The notes under the pieces are model-generated. The model was not told the DNA's origin. It worked only from the letters and a program-made list of their open reading frames with translations, and ran no database searches. From Cochliopodium minus (taxonomy: Eukaryota; Discosea; Himatismenida; Cochliopodiidae), in the NCBI GenBank assembly GCA_024220525.1, contig JAMYWO010000539.1, forward strand, positions 1-19,276: a DNA stretch of 19,276 bases, read 5' to 3'. Shown piece by piece: positions 18,123 through 19,276 of this stretch. The translations under genes were made by a program, and so were the position numbers. Every line of letters begins with the position of its first letter. Within the stretch, counting starts at the first letter, position 1.

Positions 18123-19238
18123 ATGGGACCAGAAGACTCAGCATCATTAATTAAAACAAAAAATGAATCAGAATTTTGGGATTTGAATGATAATCCTGAG
18201 CATCTAATGATTTCTCAGAATATCTTGAAGAGAAACAAAGTAGGAGGCAAAGAAAGAATATATATATTTGAAAAAATCTCTAATTATACTAATCCATTTG
18301 ATCAGGATCATATTTATTGGGATTATCAAAAGAACCAATGAATAAAGGAAGAAATTTTCAACAAGTAAAATATTAAATAAATTTTTTTTTTTGATTTTCT
18401 TTTTAAAAAATTTTATTTCAACAAAAAAAACTAAGTTTTTGATTTTGGAGTTGTTTCCCACAATTCAAAATACATCTTCAGGATCAAAGAATGGTTATAG
18501 AGGAAACTGGGATTTGGGGTTTGGGATTGGTTTAGAAAACATCAACAGGAAAAATTGTAAAAAAAATATTTCAAAGTTTATATTCAAAAAAAACTTTAAA
18601 ACATTTTAATAATCAAAAATTTTTTCAACAATTTTTTATTTTTATTTCGTTCTTCTTAAAGATATGGTAATTTAATTTTTTTTAATATAAAATTTTTTAA
18701 TGATAAATTTTTTTTCGAAATTTAAAGACTGCAACTAAAAGTGGATGGGGTTATTAATTATTTTTTTAAAACTATATTCCAGATTTTTTTAATAATTTTT
18801 TTTTTCTATGTTTAGGATATATTTGTGGAAATAAAGAATTTCCCTCTCACAAAGCATATAATTCTGGGAATCCAACTGAAAAATATGGAGAAAATATGGA
18901 AAAAGGTTTTTTCTGTTGTCAAAAATTAGGATTAAATAAAAATAAAAAATAAAAAACAAAATAATAAAAAATAAAAAATAAAAAATAAAAAATAAAAAAC
19001 AAAATAATAAAAAATAAAAAATAAAAAAAATTTCTAATCAATGAAATTTAAAAAAAAAAAAAATCTTTTAATCAATTTTTATTAAATATTATACAGGAGA
19101 TATGATTGGAGTTTTGTTTGAAAAAAATTTGGAGAATGAAAATTACAGTTTATCTTTTTTTAGAAATGGAAAGGATTTGGGTGTTGCTTACAATGACATT
19201 CAATACAGCGAAAAGTTAAGATTTGTCGCTCACTTATC
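18123..19238 (+). CDS. SPRY-domain protein, 5' part (continues past the window)
   Basis: Exons 18123-18364, 18436-18556, 18662-18666, 18728-18749, 18816-18905 and 19097-19238; the last ends at a donor (TC|GTAATC), so the gene continues beyond the window. About 207 residues are visible. SPRY marks: NPEHLMISQNILKRNKVGG, FLILELFP, GNWDLGFGIGLEN, then KSGWGYICGNKEF, YGENMEKGDMIGVLFE, and LSFFRNGKDLGVAYNDI...LRFVAHL, matching the GD.IGV and F..NG..LGVAF core. SPRY domains are protein-interaction modules in many E3 and signalling proteins; partners cannot be told here. Odd: exons 3 and 4 are only 5 and 22 nt, yet are needed to keep the frame and the SGWGY motif. Exon 1 is one base short: the frame must change near the A-run at 18328-18331 to avoid TGA 18339-18341 and reach NKGRNFQQ before the donor. 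This may be a sequence error or a real frameshift. Confidence 0.82.
18662..18666 (+). other. 5-nt micro-exon (ATATG) in SPRY gene
   Basis: It lies between TTCTTAAAG acceptor and GTAATTT donor. It bridges exon 2 (ending phase 1) and the 22-nt exon 18728-18749 (starting phase 0), giving N-Y-M-T-A-T-K-S-G-W-G in frame. The phase fit supports it, but a 5-nt exon needs transcript proof. Confidence 0.6.
18936..19030. repeat. (TAAAAA)n-type repeat with higher-order duplication in SPRY intron
   Basis: A run of TAAAAA hexamers in which a longer unit (about 50 bp, containing ACAAAATAATAAAAAATAAA) occurs twice. Unlike other introns here it is A-rich, not T-rich, on the coding strand. Confidence 0.75.
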
Positions 19239-19276
19239 GTAATCAGCTTTAAACCATCTTCAAAAAATTTTGTTTT

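Noticed and set aside
1-19276. tRNA, rRNA, CRISPR, transposase or viral genes
   Set aside because: I looked for TTCRANNC-type tRNA boxes, rRNA-like GC-rich blocks, regular spaced repeats, and transposase or capsid motifs, and found none; the one TTCGAAA hit (near 10831) is inside a D123 exon.
1-19276. Reassigned stop codons
   Set aside because: All complete genes end in TAA and no confident exon contains in-frame TAG or TGA, so there is no evidence for a variant code.

Overview
This is a nuclear contig from a very AT-rich, intron-dense unicellular eukaryote. Genes sit on both strands and nearly every one is split by GT-AG introns that are T-rich on the coding strand, often with long T(n)A runs. 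Exons have clearly higher G+C and ordinary codon usage. Every complete gene ends in TAA, and no TAG or TGA interrupts the confident exons, so the standard code fits. Poly-Asn/Ser tracts, the base composition and the gene set (UBR box, D123, BBE-like oxidase, SPRY) suggest a free-living amoeba or amoeboflagellate (amoebozoan or heterolobosean). A cytochrome bc1 assembly factor implies aerobic mitochondria. I cannot name the lineage. There is no sign of bacterial, viral, CRISPR, tRNA or rRNA content.

Layout: (1) 83-636 (+) is the 3' end of a gene ending in a UBR-box zinc finger. (2) 640-2280 is a poorly resolved stretch with minus-strand exon fragments, a transmembrane segment, a long hairpin and two diverged copies of a ~117 bp repeat. 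(3) 2285-3539 (+) encodes the C-terminal half of an adenosine deaminase; its N-terminal half is not visible. (4) 4506-3653 (-) is a SAM methyltransferase. (5) 8261-5056 (-) is a GIGYF-like GYF-domain protein, recognised by joining an N-terminal exon to the GYF exon and three C-terminal exons. (6) 8510-9370 (+) is a CBP3/UQCC1 mitochondrial chaperone. (7) 9517-12014 (+) is a ten-exon D123 (CDC123-like) ATP-grasp protein with a long C-terminal extension. (8) 12095-12558 (+) is LSm2, whose first coding exon is just the ATG. (9) 13053-12697 (-) is a transthyretin/5-hydroxyisourate-hydrolase-fold protein without the catalytic residues. (10) 13490-15304 (+) is an FAD-linked (BBE/PCMH) oxidase with a 7-nt micro-exon. 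(11) 16157-17711 (+) is a secreted, probably membrane-anchored protein of unknown family. (12) 18123-19238 (+) is a SPRY-domain protein with 5-nt and 22-nt micro-exons, running off the window.

The genes do not form one pathway; this is ordinary eukaryotic housekeeping and accessory gene order. Two themes recur: mRNA fate (GIGYF-like translational repressor, LSm2 decapping/splicing ring, D123 translation-initiation assembly) and purine catabolism (adenosine deaminase, HIU-hydrolase fold). These are coincidences of position unless shown otherwise. The main points of interest are extreme splicing (micro-exons, a GC-AG intron), apparent 1-nt frame breaks at A-runs in two genes, the half-length deaminase next to a duplicated fragment, and the catalytically stripped HIUase fold.
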